This document shows, one piece after another, positions 38,901 through 47,633 of a stretch of DNA of 64,000 bases. A program made the position numbers and the translations under genes. The DNA comes from Deefgea piscis (lineage in GTDB: Bacteria; Pseudomonadota; Gammaproteobacteria; Burkholderiales; Chitinibacteraceae), in assembly GCF_019665785.1 (NCBI RefSeq), contig NZ_CP081149.1, positions 2,418,001-2,482,000 of the forward strand, in the 5' to 3' direction. Every line of letters starts with the position of its first letter. Positions within the stretch are counted from its first letter, which is position 1. The notes under the pieces were generated by a model. That model was not told the origin of the DNA and made no database searches. It saw only the letters and a list, made by a program, of their open reading frames with translations.

Positions 38901-39113
38901 AAAGCATAAATCCTCAACACTAATTAGCTCAGATCGCATTGCCGGCGGCGCAATCAAACCAACTAAACGATCCCCATTAAAGCGCAAATTAGCCAAAGTA
39001 ATCGCACCGTGAAAATTGCCATCGGCATGATAAACACTCAGATGCTCGAGTAACTCAAGCGCATTTTCAAGCGCCAAAATAATCTGCTTCATAAGCCACC
39101 TATGGCATGTCAA
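32955..39113 (-). CDS. Giant hybrid histidine kinase with pseudokinase-like N-terminus
   Basis: The 2052-residue protein reads: degenerate Ser/Thr kinase C-lobe (about 1-165; LCFASPEQAGRM and SDLYSVGCLLYTW but no N-lobe, HGAITLANL instead of the HRD/DxxxxN loop), AAA ATPase (Walker A GGYSGIGKTT near 223; LFLDDVQWAD near 355), a long helical repeat region, GAF domain (near 1220), HisKA (NMSHEIRTPMNAIIGM, His near 1394), HATPase (GGTGLGLAIS), receiver 1 (near 1633), receiver 2 (LMDCQMPILDG near 1834) and HPt (CAHSLKGMAVNLG near 1986). It is a self-contained phosphorelay; signal and output are unknown. Confidence 0.87.
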   Translation of the reverse strand: MTCHRWLMKQIILALENALELLEHLSVYHADGNFHGAITLANLRFNGDRLVGLIAPPAMRSELISVEDLCFASPEQAGRMWDKVSPRSDLYSVGCLLYTWLNDAPPFVADDLLALVHAHLALPPATMPNAQAVPPILRRIVLKLLEKPTMGRYASVAGLSADLRECLQRMQSGSVEEFLLGTHDESGRFIISNKLYGRDADVAQLQQLFEQACQGKGGLCTIGGYSGIGKTTLVRSLRGAVAASRGAMVEGKHDQFRRQVPYSALIETFTALLRRILSGDRAHLARWREVLLEALGENSAVIAEIIPDITRIIGPQAKPCVLEGLAGQHRFNMAFTALLKAFANENHPLVLFLDDVQWADFASLALIQSCLSEGNVGHLLVLCAYRDNEVDEQHPLALMFAELKKKGVAIQTVSVGPLATAHLAELVCDSFPGLDDLPLFYDMLMRKTQGNPFFLRQFLQELYDEKILSFHPQRRWWVWSKSRALALTHTENVIDLMVRRIRRLPPETRNILNIAASIGNRFDLATLSMIGEFDQATILTMLAPALQEEIVLPITDGKDKHEFKFLHDRVQQGAYVLESDEYTNELHLRIGRLMLERMITSDIEPKLFEIVDHLNAAQHLISLPNERLQLAELNFQAGLKARQAMAYQAALNYLETGIALLGDAFSENNFELSFALYLNAAQVFELAGSFDRFTDYIQLLEQYAQTPLQQVELYFLRIANLNHDSRLAEINELGREALALFGIEIPPLNDAAALMKRYQQELEQFEATMHTQSYSSLDDVAVSDDAAHDAVLKVLSQVSEPAIFVNFPFFSVIAVIGVNRSIRYGYTRVSPMFFTLLGIALIAHHRRYQDACKIADVGIRLLNSNSKTYDLYGYERCLAYHGWNITHWAEPAQRAVPLLNEGYSVALRAHDPLYGGYMLVGIPWVSLFLCRDVTDLQSTAQRTLNFCASNELPFVSSLSLPFAATAAALHGDTAGLGVLDHSDFSEAAFIEAWQAVPITIAGLNICRMMLYTLEGRFDDAIRLYTSVRTAWPATYLLSLHHPFWHGVALAGNARAAESNSRAQLISELKEIEDFYQSVYAAGCAENVEDKLFFLRALLADLDGEEEQAISLCQQAIHSAQHHCFLLNLGFFNETMAQMHQRRRNTAASTLALEQALQAYVECQALALAHRVKSRLSPKIELARTANTVSNEFGLDAIDVLAILRAVQTISSESKLDGLLSRLLKIILESSGAEQGCIVLDLDNRLSIEESAGSMPADTGLVESVIRLVNNTREAIVLEDASQALEFADDPQIHARKIKSLLCMPIGRQGKTQRVLYLEHGSVEGVFSVKRCQAISWLAAQAAISIENLTAYAELDAYKNNLEALVEERTGELEIAKDAAEEATRAKSDFLANMSHEIRTPMNAIIGMSHLALELPLEAKARNYVSKVNKAAENLLGIINDILDFSKIEAGKLDMELADFGLEDVLDHLANLVADKASDKGLELLFEVPMDLPMSLVGDSLRLGQILVNLGNNAVKFTEKGQVVVGIEKISADSELIELHFWVRDSGIGMSAAQCDKLFQSFSQADSSTSRKYGGTGLGLAISKKLVELMNGRIWVESQEGVGTTFHFHAFFGLQASQKIPKRMFLAEELSGLRVLIADDNPTAREILARMVGSFGMQIDQVSNGHLAIGMIANSMTGGQPYHLVLMDYKMPMLDGLQCIVQLQSAFASGLPPMILISAYGQDVTAMAEQCGARVRGVMSKPVSRSSLLEAIGLALDKGQLAETRLEQRAETQSEAMLKLHGARVLLVEDNELNQELAIALLEKAGIEVCLAENGQIALDILAKQSDFDGILMDCQMPILDGYATTKIIRNQPAWSHLPIIAMTANAMAGDRDKVLAAGMNDHIAKPLNIAEMFATIARWISPQKNRMLADPAGVEDAVVPAATAPLRTIYDLPGIDAASGLACCMSDEGLYMKLLLLFSNSISQFATDFATAQMASDPNAAMRCAHSLKGMAVNLGARQIQQLAGELEQACIEQQSNEQIAKQLAIVVDALQPVLIGLRQLQATQQESELIR

Positions 39114-39433
39114 ATATCAAATCACACGGCAAAGCGAATAGCACCACCACCACTTAGTTAGTGTAGTCAGAATTTGTCACTTTTAAAGGCAGCAATACAA
39201 CAAGACCTAGTCAACAAACGCAAAATTAAAGTAAGAAACAAACAGAATTGACCTCAAGAAGCACAGAACCTCGGTTCCATTCGCAATGAAATGCACATAA
39301 ACAAAGAAATAAACCTTTGATATCAACGCCCCTAGGCTTAAGTCCAATCAGTTAGCGCGTGAACTGCTAGCCCAAAGCAAGCATAAGCAGGTATAATCGC
39401 CCTTCTTCTTGTCCAACTTGAAGACTACCGATC
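39114..39433. promoter_or_regulatory. ssrA promoter region
   Basis: A consensus TATAAT at 39392-39397 lies 36 bases upstream of the mature tmRNA end; the -35 region is weak. This stretch also should hold the promoter of the divergent kinase gene. No gene is seen. Confidence 0.55.
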
Positions 39434-39797
39434 GGGGGCGCCATGGTTTCGACGGGGGTTGCAAAGCGGGTGAGGGCATGTCGGGATCGCAGATTCCCGT
39501 TAAACACTGTATTTATATAGTCGCAAACGACGAAACTTACGCTCTAGCCGCTTAATCGCGCTAGACTCTACACCACAGGGTCCATCGGGTGGGCTGGGTC
39601 AAACCAGCAGTAGAGTCATTAAGATGGAATCGCCTTAACTCGGGTTACTTGGGTTGGGGTTAAATTTAGGTAACTCGCTCTCCTCAAGCCTGCCCATCGG
39701 CGTGAAAGGGAGTTAAAATCCAAAAGATAAGGCTAAACATGTAGAACTCTTCGTAGAGTGCTTCCGGACGGGGGTTCGACTCCCCCCGCCTCCACCA
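39434..39797 (+). ncRNA. ssrA: Transfer-messenger RNA
   Basis: The acceptor stem pairs GGGGGCG (39434-39440) with CGCCTCC, followed by discriminator A and an encoded CCA at 39795-39797. The T-arm word GGTTCGACTCC is present. The tag frame starts at the GCA at 39523 and reads ANDETYALAA then TAA (39553-39555). The RNA rescues stalled ribosomes with SmpB. Its 3' end is a common integration site, and an integrase gene fragment follows directly. Confidence 0.97.
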
Positions 39798-39830
39798 AAC
39801 ACTCGTTCCACCAAGTACGTAAAAGTCCTG

Positions 39831-39865
39831 AAACCCGCATAAAGCCTAGCTTTAGCGGGTTTTTT
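39831..39865 (+). terminator. Intrinsic terminator of ssrA
   Basis: AAACCCGC and GCGGGTTT enclose an inner TAAAGC/GCTTTA stem, followed by TTTTT, 34 bases past the tmRNA 3' end. Confidence 0.85.
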
Positions 39866-39970
39866 GTTACCCACCACATCCGAACTCGTCCGACCCAACC
39901 CAGTTGTTTTAGGGATACGTTTAGGGGTACAGTATGCCAATACCCCATTCAATAGCGAGGCCGTACCCCT

Positions 39971-40510
39971 ATGGCACGTCAAACTAAACCCCTAAGCTCA
40001 ACAGAATGCTCTAGCGCTAAGGCTAAAGAAAAAGACTATCGCCTTTATGATGGCGGCGGATTATTTCTTTTAGTCAAAAGTAATGGCTCAAAGATTTGGC
40101 GCTTCAAATACACCAAGCCTAATGGTACAGAAACCCTGATGTCTTTCGGCGAGTTCCCCGTTGTAACTCTAGCCAATGCCCGTGGCTTTCGTGAAGAAGC
40201 CAAGTCATTGCTTGCCAACAGCCTAGACCCCATTGAAGAACGCAATAGAAAAAAAGAAGCGGCTCGAACAGAAAATATTTGTAGCTTTGAAATTATCGCT
40301 CGTGAGTGGTTTGAAAGAGCGATGGCTGCCAAGTCTAAAAGCCATAGAGACCGTACAATCAACCGCCTTGAAAGTGATATTTTTCCTTGGCTTGGCAAAA
40401 GAGAGATATCCACTATCGATGCTCCAGAACTACTAGCATGCTTGCGCCGCATAGAAGAGCGCGGAGCTATAGAAACGGCGCATAGGGTACGCTGTGTTGA
40501 GGCGTACTGA
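39971..40510 (+). pseudogene. P4-type tyrosine integrase, N-terminal fragment
   Basis: The first about 174 residues carry the DUF4102 arm-binding domain (DYRLYDGGGLFLLVKSNGS, SFGEFPVVTLANAR) and the start of the core-binding domain (FEIIAREWFERAM, RLESDIFPWLG). The frame then runs into the left end of an IS21-family element at 40495 and stops at 40510, so the catalytic domain with the Arg-His-Arg-Tyr residues is missing. The rest is not found on the other side of the IS. Position beside ssrA marks the left end of a genomic island. Confidence 0.9.
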
Positions 40511-40614
40511 ATTTTGACCAGCGATGCGCGTTGAATTTTAACCAGGCGTTAGCGTCATCCACGGCATGGATGACTGGTTTTAGCGTACTGCTTTTCTCCT
40601 CTTTTTTACAAGCT

Positions 40615-41418
40615 TTAAAATAATTCGTCGGCGCTGCTTGGCTGCTCTTTTTGTCGCTCTCTTTCCTGTATTTTAAGTTTGGCACTGGCGCTACTTTGCT
40701 TAAAGCGCCATGACTCATTACCTGTTTCGATGATATGGCAATGGTGCGTCAGCCGATCCAGTAAGGCCGTGGTGAGCTTAGCGTCGCCGAACACATTAGG
40801 CCACTCCGCAAAGGTCAAATTGGTGGTGATGATCACGCTGGTGCGCTCATACAATTTGCTCAGCAAATGAAACAGCAGCGCACCGCCCGCTTGTGAGAAA
40901 GGTAAATAGCCCAATTCATCCAGAATCACCACGTCCATATGCATCAGGCTATACGCCAATTTACCTTGCCTACCTGCAGCCTTTTCTTGCTCAAGTCGGT
41001 TGACCAATTCCAGCGTGGAATGGAACCGTACCCGTAATTCTTGTTGTTGGATGCCTGTGATGCCTAGCGCCGTCGCCAGATGCGTTTTGCCCGTTCCTGT
41101 ACCGCCAATCAATACAATGTTATGGGCTGCTGCGGCGTATTGACCTTGGGCGAGCTCACGAATTAAGCTTTCATCAACTTTGGATTGGCTAAAGTCAAAG
41201 CCCGCCAAGTCACGATGATGTGGGAAGCGAGCGGCTTGCATTTGATAGCTAATCGAGCGCACATGCCGATCGGCATGTTCGGCGCGAATCATCTGCCGCA
41301 GATAAGCATCAAGGGTATTGGCCTCATGGCTAGGGCTGGATTGGCGTATGTCGGTATACGTCGATGCCATGCCGTGGAGCTTCAGCTGTTTTAGTTCAGT
41401 GTGGATGTCGAGCTCCAT
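40615..41418 (-). CDS. istB: IS21-family IstB (AAA ATPase transposition helper)
   Basis: Set from the ATG at 41418 (GAGGTG upstream, two bases past the istA stop), 267 residues. Walker [13 protein letters not shown] and Walker [11 protein letters not shown] are intact, and the C-terminal basic tail is typical. IstB assembles on target DNA and stimulates IstA. A second, truncated copy lies at 60142-60731. Confidence 0.92.
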   Translation of the reverse strand: MELDIHTELKQLKLHGMASTYTDIRQSSPSHEANTLDAYLRQMIRAEHADRHVRSISYQMQAARFPHHRDLAGFDFSQSKVDESLIRELAQGQYAAAAHNIVLIGGTGTGKTHLATALGITGIQQQELRVRFHSTLELVNRLEQEKAAGRQGKLAYSLMHMDVVILDELGYLPFSQAGGALLFHLLSKLYERTSVIITTNLTFAEWPNVFGDAKLTTALLDRLTHHCHIIETGNESWRFKQSSASAKLKIQERERQKEQPSSADELF

Positions 41419-41419
41419 G

Positions 41420-42913
41420 CTACACCTCGCTATTTTGGTGCAGCTGATCGTAACGCCCACTATCCGCAAGCGGCGGGTCTTTCAGTTGCAACGCCGTTTC
41501 TAATGTCGCTGGCTGTGGCGCTTCGTGTAACCGCGTCAGTACATTGAGAACATGCTCGGCACTGACTTGCCCCGTTTCCAGCATTAACTCAACGGCCACT
41601 TGCAACGTAGTGAGGCCATGCCGAGGAATACAGCCAAGCACTTTGGCCATGACTCGATCCCCGCCGTCATGTCGCAACAAGCGCCGTTGCAATTGTTGCA
41701 AATAGTCAGGCATTTCGCTGAATGGCGCGCCATTGCGCAATGCGCCTGGCTTCTTCTCAACCAAAGGAACGTAATGTTGCCAGTCATAAAAGATGCGGCG
41801 GCGATCAAAGCTACGCGGATGCTGTGTCACTGGATCTTGATCGGCATAGATGACGATGTGCGTTGGATAGAGTCGAATACTCACCATTTGATTGGCTAAA
41901 TGGCACGGCACTGAATAGCGATTGCGCTGAAAGGTGATCAAACAGGTACTCGAAACCCGCGCTAAGATTTCGGTATAACCATCAAACGCACCTGGAAACG
42001 GCATCATCTGCACTTGTTCGTCTTGCAGCAACTCAGCCAAAGTGAGTTCTGGATAGTCGGGGTGATGCATCTCTTGCCATGCGGCGCGACAGCGCTCGGC
42101 GAGCCAGAGATTGAGCTCATCAAAGTTGGCGAACTGTACTTGCTGTGCCGCCTGCCAAATTTGCCGCCGCCGATCTTGCACGTTCTTCTCAACAATGCCT
42201 TTCTCCCAACCGGAAGCGACATTGCAGAAATCGGGATCAAACAAATAATGCGCCGTCATGGCATGAAAGCGCGCATTCACGACCCTTGATTTGCCTGGCA
42301 AGACTTTATCCACGGCGGTCTTCATGTTGTCGTAGATGCCGCGAGTCGGCACACCGCCCAGCATTTGAAACGCACGAGTATGTGCATCAAACAACATCTC
42401 GTGACTTTGGGTCGGATAGGCCATCAAGGCAAATGCACGACTAGCGCACAGTTTCAGATGCGCCAACAACACCTTGCGATGAATGCCGCCAATCAGCAGC
42501 GATTCCTCGCTCCAGTCGAATTGAAACGCTTCACCCAGTGCAAACTTGAGCGGTACAAAAGCGGATTTCAACGAGGGCCCCATGGTTTCTAAACGCCACT
42601 GGCGAATAAATGCGGTGACGCAGGAATAATCGCCATCAAAGCCAGCGAGAACGAGTTCTTGGAACAAGACTCTGGCCGTGCGACGGTCGCGTTTCGGGCG
42701 ATGCAAATCGGTTTGTAATGCCTTGATGAGCTGCGCGTGAAACGGCGTGAGTTTGGTATTAACGGACTTGCGTTGATAACAGGGTTCAGTGCTGGACTCG
42801 GTACGAATCCATTTCTTGACGGTATTACGAGTGAGTGAAGTGCGTCGTGCAATCTCACTAATGGAGAGCCGATCGCGGAAATACATGCGGCGGACTTTAG
42901 CAAATGTGGCCAT
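41420..42913 (-). CDS. istA: IS21-family transposase IstA
   Basis: The 497-residue protein has an N-terminal HTH ([19 protein letters not shown]) and an rve integrase core with [20 protein letters not shown] and a third acidic region near [12 protein letters not shown]. The start codon is the first ATG after the right end of the IS3-family copy; the TSD ATGG supplies this ATG. The native upstream region is now 1.2 kb away, though the IS end itself supplies a G-rich sequence (GGGGGGATTACC) just before the ATG. Confidence 0.9.
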   Translation of the reverse strand: MATFAKVRRMYFRDRLSISEIARRTSLTRNTVKKWIRTESSTEPCYQRKSVNTKLTPFHAQLIKALQTDLHRPKRDRRTARVLFQELVLAGFDGDYSCVTAFIRQWRLETMGPSLKSAFVPLKFALGEAFQFDWSEESLLIGGIHRKVLLAHLKLCASRAFALMAYPTQSHEMLFDAHTRAFQMLGGVPTRGIYDNMKTAVDKVLPGKSRVVNARFHAMTAHYLFDPDFCNVASGWEKGIVEKNVQDRRRQIWQAAQQVQFANFDELNLWLAERCRAAWQEMHHPDYPELTLAELLQDEQVQMMPFPGAFDGYTEILARVSSTCLITFQRNRYSVPCHLANQMVSIRLYPTHIVIYADQDPVTQHPRSFDRRRIFYDWQHYVPLVEKKPGALRNGAPFSEMPDYLQQLQRRLLRHDGGDRVMAKVLGCIPRHGLTTLQVAVELMLETGQVSAEHVLNVLTRLHEAPQPATLETALQLKDPPLADSGRYDQLHQNSEV

Positions 42914-42954
42914 GGGGTAATCCCCCCACTTTTAAGCTCACTTAAAAGTAGAGG

Positions 42955-43782
42955 TCAGGCATGTAATGCCAGTTTTTGTTTCGGGGTGATGCCACCCAAA
43001 CCCATGTGCGGGCGCTCGTTGTTGTAGCTCCAAAGCCATTGCGTGGCAACCTCTTGCACTTCAGCAAGACTTTCAAAGTCATCGCAAGCCAGCCATTCAT
43101 GCCGCACGGTCCGATTATAGCGCTCGATATAGGCATTTTGCTGGGGATTGCCCGGCTGAATATACGCCAATTCAATTGAATGTTGTTCCGCCCAGTTTTT
43201 TAGCAACTGGCTAATATATTCAGGCCCATTATCTGAGCGAATCCGTTTTGGCTTGCCTCGCCATTCAATGATTTGATTCAAACTACGCACCACGCGCTCG
43301 GCCGGCAAAGAGAAATCAACATCAATCGCTAAACCCTCCCGATTAAAATCATCAATCACATTAAACAGGCGAATGCTGCGGCCATCGGCTAATTGATCGT
43401 GCATAAAATCCATCGACCACGTTTCATTGATTTTCTCAGGCACTGCTAATGGTGCTGGCGTTGCACGAATTAAGCGTTTATTAGGCTTAATTCGCAGATT
43501 TAATTCTAAATCGCAATAAATCCGGTAGACCCGTTTGTGATTCCAAGACTTTTTCTTGACGTTTCGTAGATGCAAAAAGCACAGACCAAAGCCCCATGTG
43601 CGATGAACTTGGGTAAGTTGCAGTAACGAATCGGCAATTTTTTCATTTTCTGCGTCTAGTTTTGCCACATAGCGATAACAAGTCGTGCTGATCATAAAGC
43701 TAGCGCAAGCTGCACGAATCGAAACGGCCTTTGATTCAACGGCCCAGCGCGCCATCTCACGCCGCTGAGATGGCTTCACCAC
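42955..43782 (-). CDS. IS3-family transposase OrfB, copy 2
   Basis: The protein is identical to the copy-1 OrfB, with intact DDE motifs. It is expressed with OrfA through the A6G slip site. Confidence 0.92.
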   Translation of the reverse strand: MVKPSQRREMARWAVESKAVSIRAACASFMISTTCYRYVAKLDAENEKIADSLLQLTQVHRTWGFGLCFLHLRNVKKKSWNHKRVYRIYCDLELNLRIKPNKRLIRATPAPLAVPEKINETWSMDFMHDQLADGRSIRLFNVIDDFNREGLAIDVDFSLPAERVVRSLNQIIEWRGKPKRIRSDNGPEYISQLLKNWAEQHSIELAYIQPGNPQQNAYIERYNRTVRHEWLACDDFESLAEVQEVATQWLWSYNNERPHMGLGGITPKQKLALHA

Positions 43783-44042
43783 TTTTTTGCCATGGCTTCC
43801 TTGATGATGTCTGCCTGCATTTGAGCTTCGATATACATCTTTTTAAGGCGCTTGTTTTCATCTTCCAGCTCTTTCATGCGCGTCATCATCGAGACGTCCA
43901 TGCCGCCAAACTTAGCGCGCCACTTATAAAAAGAGGCCGAGCTCATGCCGTGTTCACGGCATAAATCAGGAACAGTGGAGCCGGCTTCGGCCTGCTTTAA
44001 AATCGCCATAATCTGGCTGTCAGAATAACGTGCTGCTTTCAT
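43776..44042 (-). CDS. IS3-family OrfA, copy 2
   Basis: The protein is identical to copy-1 OrfA; ATG at 44042 with GAGGAG upstream. Confidence 0.9.
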   Translation of the reverse strand: MKAARYSDSQIMAILKQAEAGSTVPDLCREHGMSSASFYKWRAKFGGMDVSMMTRMKELEDENKRLKKMYIEAQMQADIIKEAMAKKW

Positions 44043-44402
44043 GTAGAAGCTCCTCAAAGACTGCGAGAAAATTCTACTTAAAAATGAGCTGGTTTGGTGG
44101 GGGGATTACCATGGTAATCACCTTCAATTTCCTAGCTCGTTGAACGAGTTTGGAGATTAGTTACCCTGGTCAAAATTCACTGCGCAAAATGGCGTTTTGC
44201 TGGTTAATATTCAATGCGCCTCAACATACCTCTATCCTCTTTGGTTTCAAGAGTAGGTCAAAACTATTCAAGCAGAAACAACCAACTCAAAAAAGCATTC
44301 TCCGCCAATATAAATATAAATTAGTGACAATCTTCCAAGAAGCTACTTCAAACACCTACAACTCTGCGACATAGCCTATATCTCTCAACGCAATAGCCAC
44401 TA

Positions 44403-44430
44403 CTAGATCGCAGCTCACGCTGCGATCTAG
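44403..44430. terminator. Perfect hairpin downstream of hsdR
   Basis: CTAGATCGCAGC and GCTGCGATCTAG form a 12-bp stem with a four-base loop, 12 bases past the hsdR stop. No T-tract follows on either strand, so the terminator role is uncertain. Confidence 0.5.
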
Positions 44431-44441
44431 TGCCATACGTG

Positions 44442-47400
44442 TTATGCCGTGCAAGTGCTGGCCTGCTCTAGTTCAAAACCACCCTTCATAATGAAGTCTT
44501 GCAGCAATTTATCGACTTTCATATTGATCTGAAATGTCGTAAAAATTGCGCCTTCGGTCTCTTCGAAATGGGCTTTGGCTTTAGCCTTATCGACGTAGCT
44601 TTTTAACGTATCTAAGCGCCCAAACTCATTGATATTGGCAGCAGTGATTCCAGCATTCATCATCCGGTTTAATTTGTCGGTAAACACGGCAATATCTGTC
44701 GTCTTACTCAGCAACTCAACAAGCTCGGTAATTTGCTCATTTTTTGCGTTAGCTAGATATTCAGTAATGTAATCTCGAAAGGTTTTGCCTTCTTCTAGCG
44801 TGGCATCACCGCGTTGCACATCATTCAGAAAAATATTGGCAAACTTCTGCTCTTCTTGGGTCAAGGTAGCAAAAGATTTATGTAGTTCATCCATTGTTTT
44901 TTGAATGTCTGCAGCACCTACACCATTCCGCTGAATCGTCTTCAGGTATTTTTCAAAGCGCGAATTCATGTAATCCGCGTCGATTTTTCCGGTATCGATT
45001 TCGGTTAAATGGCCTGATATATCAAACGGCACGTCACTAGTGCCGCCGCCCCCACCGCCGCCACTGGATAGTTCTTTGTAACGAAGCGCCAAGGCTAAAT
45101 AAGTATTTTCATCAAGCTTTAGCGTGATTTCAATTGGGTGTTCAGCACTCGGGTAGCTTAATTTATCCCAAGTAAAACCTTGAACTTTGGCCGCTTCTAA
45201 ATGCTGATTCAGCTGTGCAAACAGCTTGGCAAATTGACCGCATACCGATTTATCAGCGGGTAGTTTTTCAAAGTTAGCGACGCCTGCATTGCGAAATAAC
45301 TCAGCAATGTCATCATAAAAGTCGTTAATTTTTTTCAAGTTGCTTGGCAATTTATCGACAAACAGCCCGATTGCTTTGTCACCTGAATACAGCTTGATCG
45401 CCTCTTCAATATAGCGTTCCATGCTGTGCGGGTAGCGGTAGTAGCGTATCGTGCCAAATGGTTTTTCGTGTTCTAGATACAGGCGATTGGTACGTGAAAA
45501 AGCTTGAATGATATTTTCATATCTCAATACCTTATCCAGATACAAGGTATTGAGCCATTTTGAATCAAAACCCGTGAGCATTTGATCCACCACAATCAAC
45601 AAATCAATTTGTTGCTCTGGATCTTTTTCTAGGCGCAAGTAAGGACGTTTATGGGCGAGCCGAGCGGCAAGGTCTTTTTTAAATTGAGCATGACTGCCCA
45701 AGTTAAAATCCTGCCCATACTTCGCGTTATAGTCGGTGATAATTTCAACCAAACCGGCTTGTTTAAACGCAGGGCCATCTTCATAGTCACTGTCTTCATC
45801 AATATAGGGATCGAACAAGGCACTGATTTTCAATGTGGGCGCAGCTAGTTTTAAGTGGCGATAATACTCAATGGCTTCTTTAATGCTGCTGGTGGCAAAA
45901 ATAGCGTGGAACTTGCTGTTTTGGCTTAGGTTCGTCCAATTGGCAACAATATCTTTAACCACTTCTTCTTGATGTGTGGCTTGGGTGTATTGCGACTTAG
46001 GCAATTCATCCTCAATGCCTTTCACATAAATGCCATTGTCTTCAAAGTAACCCGCCATAGTGACATCACGCATATAGCGGTTAAACACCGCCTTTTTCTT
46101 TGGGTCGGCCAAGGCTTCGCTTTCTGTTTTCGCTTTGGCTTTGTGCAGCGCCACAGCTGTTTTTAAATCTGTATCTGTATAAGTCATCACCTTGTACGGA
46201 TCAAAGCCAAGTACATTTTTATCACGGATGCCATCGGCAATGCTGTAGCGGTGTAATTCATTACCAAACACGGTTGCTGTCGTATTGAGATTTTTTTGGT
46301 TTTCATCTTGAATCGGCGTGCCGGTAAAGCCAAAAAAGATCGCCGAAGGAAAGGTCTTTTTAATAGTGATCAGCATATCGCCAAAGGTCGAGCGATGCGC
46401 TTCATCCATAATAAAAACGATGCGCTGATTATTGATCAACGCAATATCATGGCTTTGTAAACTCACGCCATCGTCATTAGCCTCGGCGCTGATGTTACTC
46501 ATTTTTTGAATTGAGCTAACAATCAAGGTATTCGCTGGATCGGTGCTTTTAAGTTTACTGATCAGCACGCCAGTATTTTCAGTCGCCTGTACTGTTTCAC
46601 CCTCACCAGCAAAGCCTTTGTATTCTTGCAAGGATTGCACTCCCAGCTCGATTCGATCCATTAAAAAGATCACTTTATCAGCGTCTTTTGAATGAGCAAT
46701 CAGCTGTGCTGATTTGAAGCTGGTCATCGTTTTGCCGGAGCCTGTGGTATGCCACACATAACCACCTAAACGATCTCGATCAGCCCAGTTGGTTTTGGAA
46801 ACCTTGTCTGATATGGCGTTGGCCGCGTAATACTGATAACTACGCATCACCTTCAGCACACCATCAGAATGATCAGCCACGGTGTAAAAACCAATCAATT
46901 GGTGCGCCATCGGAATAGACAGAAAACGCGATGCGATCCCTTTCCAATCATTCACTGGCTCGTTATCAAAATCAGCCCAATGAAAGTAAAAATCTTTGTT
47001 AAATCGGCCATCCATGCCAGGGTTGGCAAAGTAAACCATCTCAGACGGTTCCATAGCTACAAATACCTGAACCAAGGCAAACAGACCAGTAAATACGCTC
47101 TCAGCAGAATATTTTACGATTTGGTTATAAGCATTACTTACCGGCTTACCGCTGCGCTTGAGTTCGATATGAATCAAGGGCATGCCGTTAATCAGTAACA
47201 GCAGATCACCACGGCGGTCATTTAGGATTTTGGACGATTTAGCAAACTTGGGTTGCTGCACAATTTGGTAGCGGCTTTGCCCTGCGGCAATTTCGTGACG
47301 GTCGTAGATTTTTAGGCTAATTTCTTTGCCAAAATGTAATGGGTCTTTCGGGTTGTCGCGGGTAATCGATACGGTTTTGCCATTGATAAAACCATTGAGC

Positions 47401-47633
47401 TTGAGCGGTGTTTTTAGCTCGCGAATTTGCTCAACAATTTGCTGCATTTCGCTATCAGTCAACGGCACATCATTTAGTCGGTCGATATCGCGGTTGTTCT
47501 GAAATAGAATATCTGCCCAGTTTTGCAGCAAATCCGCTTCAGTCGGATTTCTTAAGACTTGATCTTCCCAACCTTTGTTTTTTAACTCATTGATTAAGGC
47601 GGTTTCAAAAGCGGCTTCGGTAGTAAAGGTCAT
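44442..47633 (-). CDS. hsdR: Type I restriction enzyme R subunit
   Basis: The 1063-residue protein has the PD-(D/E)xK nuclease (RRGDLLLLI and IHIELKRSG near residues 140-160), then an SF2 translocase: HTTGSGKT (near 297), MDEAHRST, FFGFTGTPI, and later QMLTGFDSKWLNTLYLDK and QAFSRTNR. A glycine run (GGGGGGG) precedes the C-terminal helical domain. It cuts unmodified DNA after translocation. Its start overlaps by four bases with a Fic-like remnant. The frame is intact although hsdM is broken, so toxicity or leaky activity needs thought. Confidence 0.94.
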   Translation of the reverse strand: MTFTTEAAFETALINELKNKGWEDQVLRNPTEADLLQNWADILFQNNRDIDRLNDVPLTDSEMQQIVEQIRELKTPLKLNGFINGKTVSITRDNPKDPLHFGKEISLKIYDRHEIAAGQSRYQIVQQPKFAKSSKILNDRRGDLLLLINGMPLIHIELKRSGKPVSNAYNQIVKYSAESVFTGLFALVQVFVAMEPSEMVYFANPGMDGRFNKDFYFHWADFDNEPVNDWKGIASRFLSIPMAHQLIGFYTVADHSDGVLKVMRSYQYYAANAISDKVSKTNWADRDRLGGYVWHTTGSGKTMTSFKSAQLIAHSKDADKVIFLMDRIELGVQSLQEYKGFAGEGETVQATENTGVLISKLKSTDPANTLIVSSIQKMSNISAEANDDGVSLQSHDIALINNQRIVFIMDEAHRSTFGDMLITIKKTFPSAIFFGFTGTPIQDENQKNLNTTATVFGNELHRYSIADGIRDKNVLGFDPYKVMTYTDTDLKTAVALHKAKAKTESEALADPKKKAVFNRYMRDVTMAGYFEDNGIYVKGIEDELPKSQYTQATHQEEVVKDIVANWTNLSQNSKFHAIFATSSIKEAIEYYRHLKLAAPTLKISALFDPYIDEDSDYEDGPAFKQAGLVEIITDYNAKYGQDFNLGSHAQFKKDLAARLAHKRPYLRLEKDPEQQIDLLIVVDQMLTGFDSKWLNTLYLDKVLRYENIIQAFSRTNRLYLEHEKPFGTIRYYRYPHSMERYIEEAIKLYSGDKAIGLFVDKLPSNLKKINDFYDDIAELFRNAGVANFEKLPADKSVCGQFAKLFAQLNQHLEAAKVQGFTWDKLSYPSAEHPIEITLKLDENTYLALALRYKELSSGGGGGGGTSDVPFDISGHLTEIDTGKIDADYMNSRFEKYLKTIQRNGVGAADIQKTMDELHKSFATLTQEEQKFANIFLNDVQRGDATLEEGKTFRDYITEYLANAKNEQITELVELLSKTTDIAVFTDKLNRMMNAGITAANINEFGRLDTLKSYVDKAKAKAHFEETEGAIFTTFQINMKVDKLLQDFIMKGGFELEQASTCTA

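Larger units (their letters stand above)
42916..44110 (-). mobile_element. IS3-family element, copy 2 of 3 (1195 bp)
   Basis: Same ends as copy 1 (GGTAATCCCCCC). A perfect 4-bp target duplication ATGG flanks it (42912-42915 and 44111-44114). It is inserted directly 5' of istA inside the IS21 element, so it arrived after the IS21. It is in the same orientation as copy 1 and inverted to copy 3. Confidence 0.92.
40495..44226 (-). mobile_element. IS21-family element, interrupted by an IS3-family copy
   Basis: Ends carry related inverted repeats beginning TGTTGAGGCG, with multiple internal GAATTTTGACCAG-type repeats as in IS21. It encodes istA and istB on the minus strand. An IS3-family element sits just upstream of the istA start codon. 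No target duplication is seen: left flank GGTACGCTG, right flank TACCTCTAT. The integrase gene on the left does not resume on the right, so a deletion adjacent to the element is likely. Confidence 0.85.

Noticed and set aside
39713-39982. Minus-strand frames over ssrA
   Set aside because: They are antisense to the tmRNA and its terminator; the RNA gene explains the sequence.
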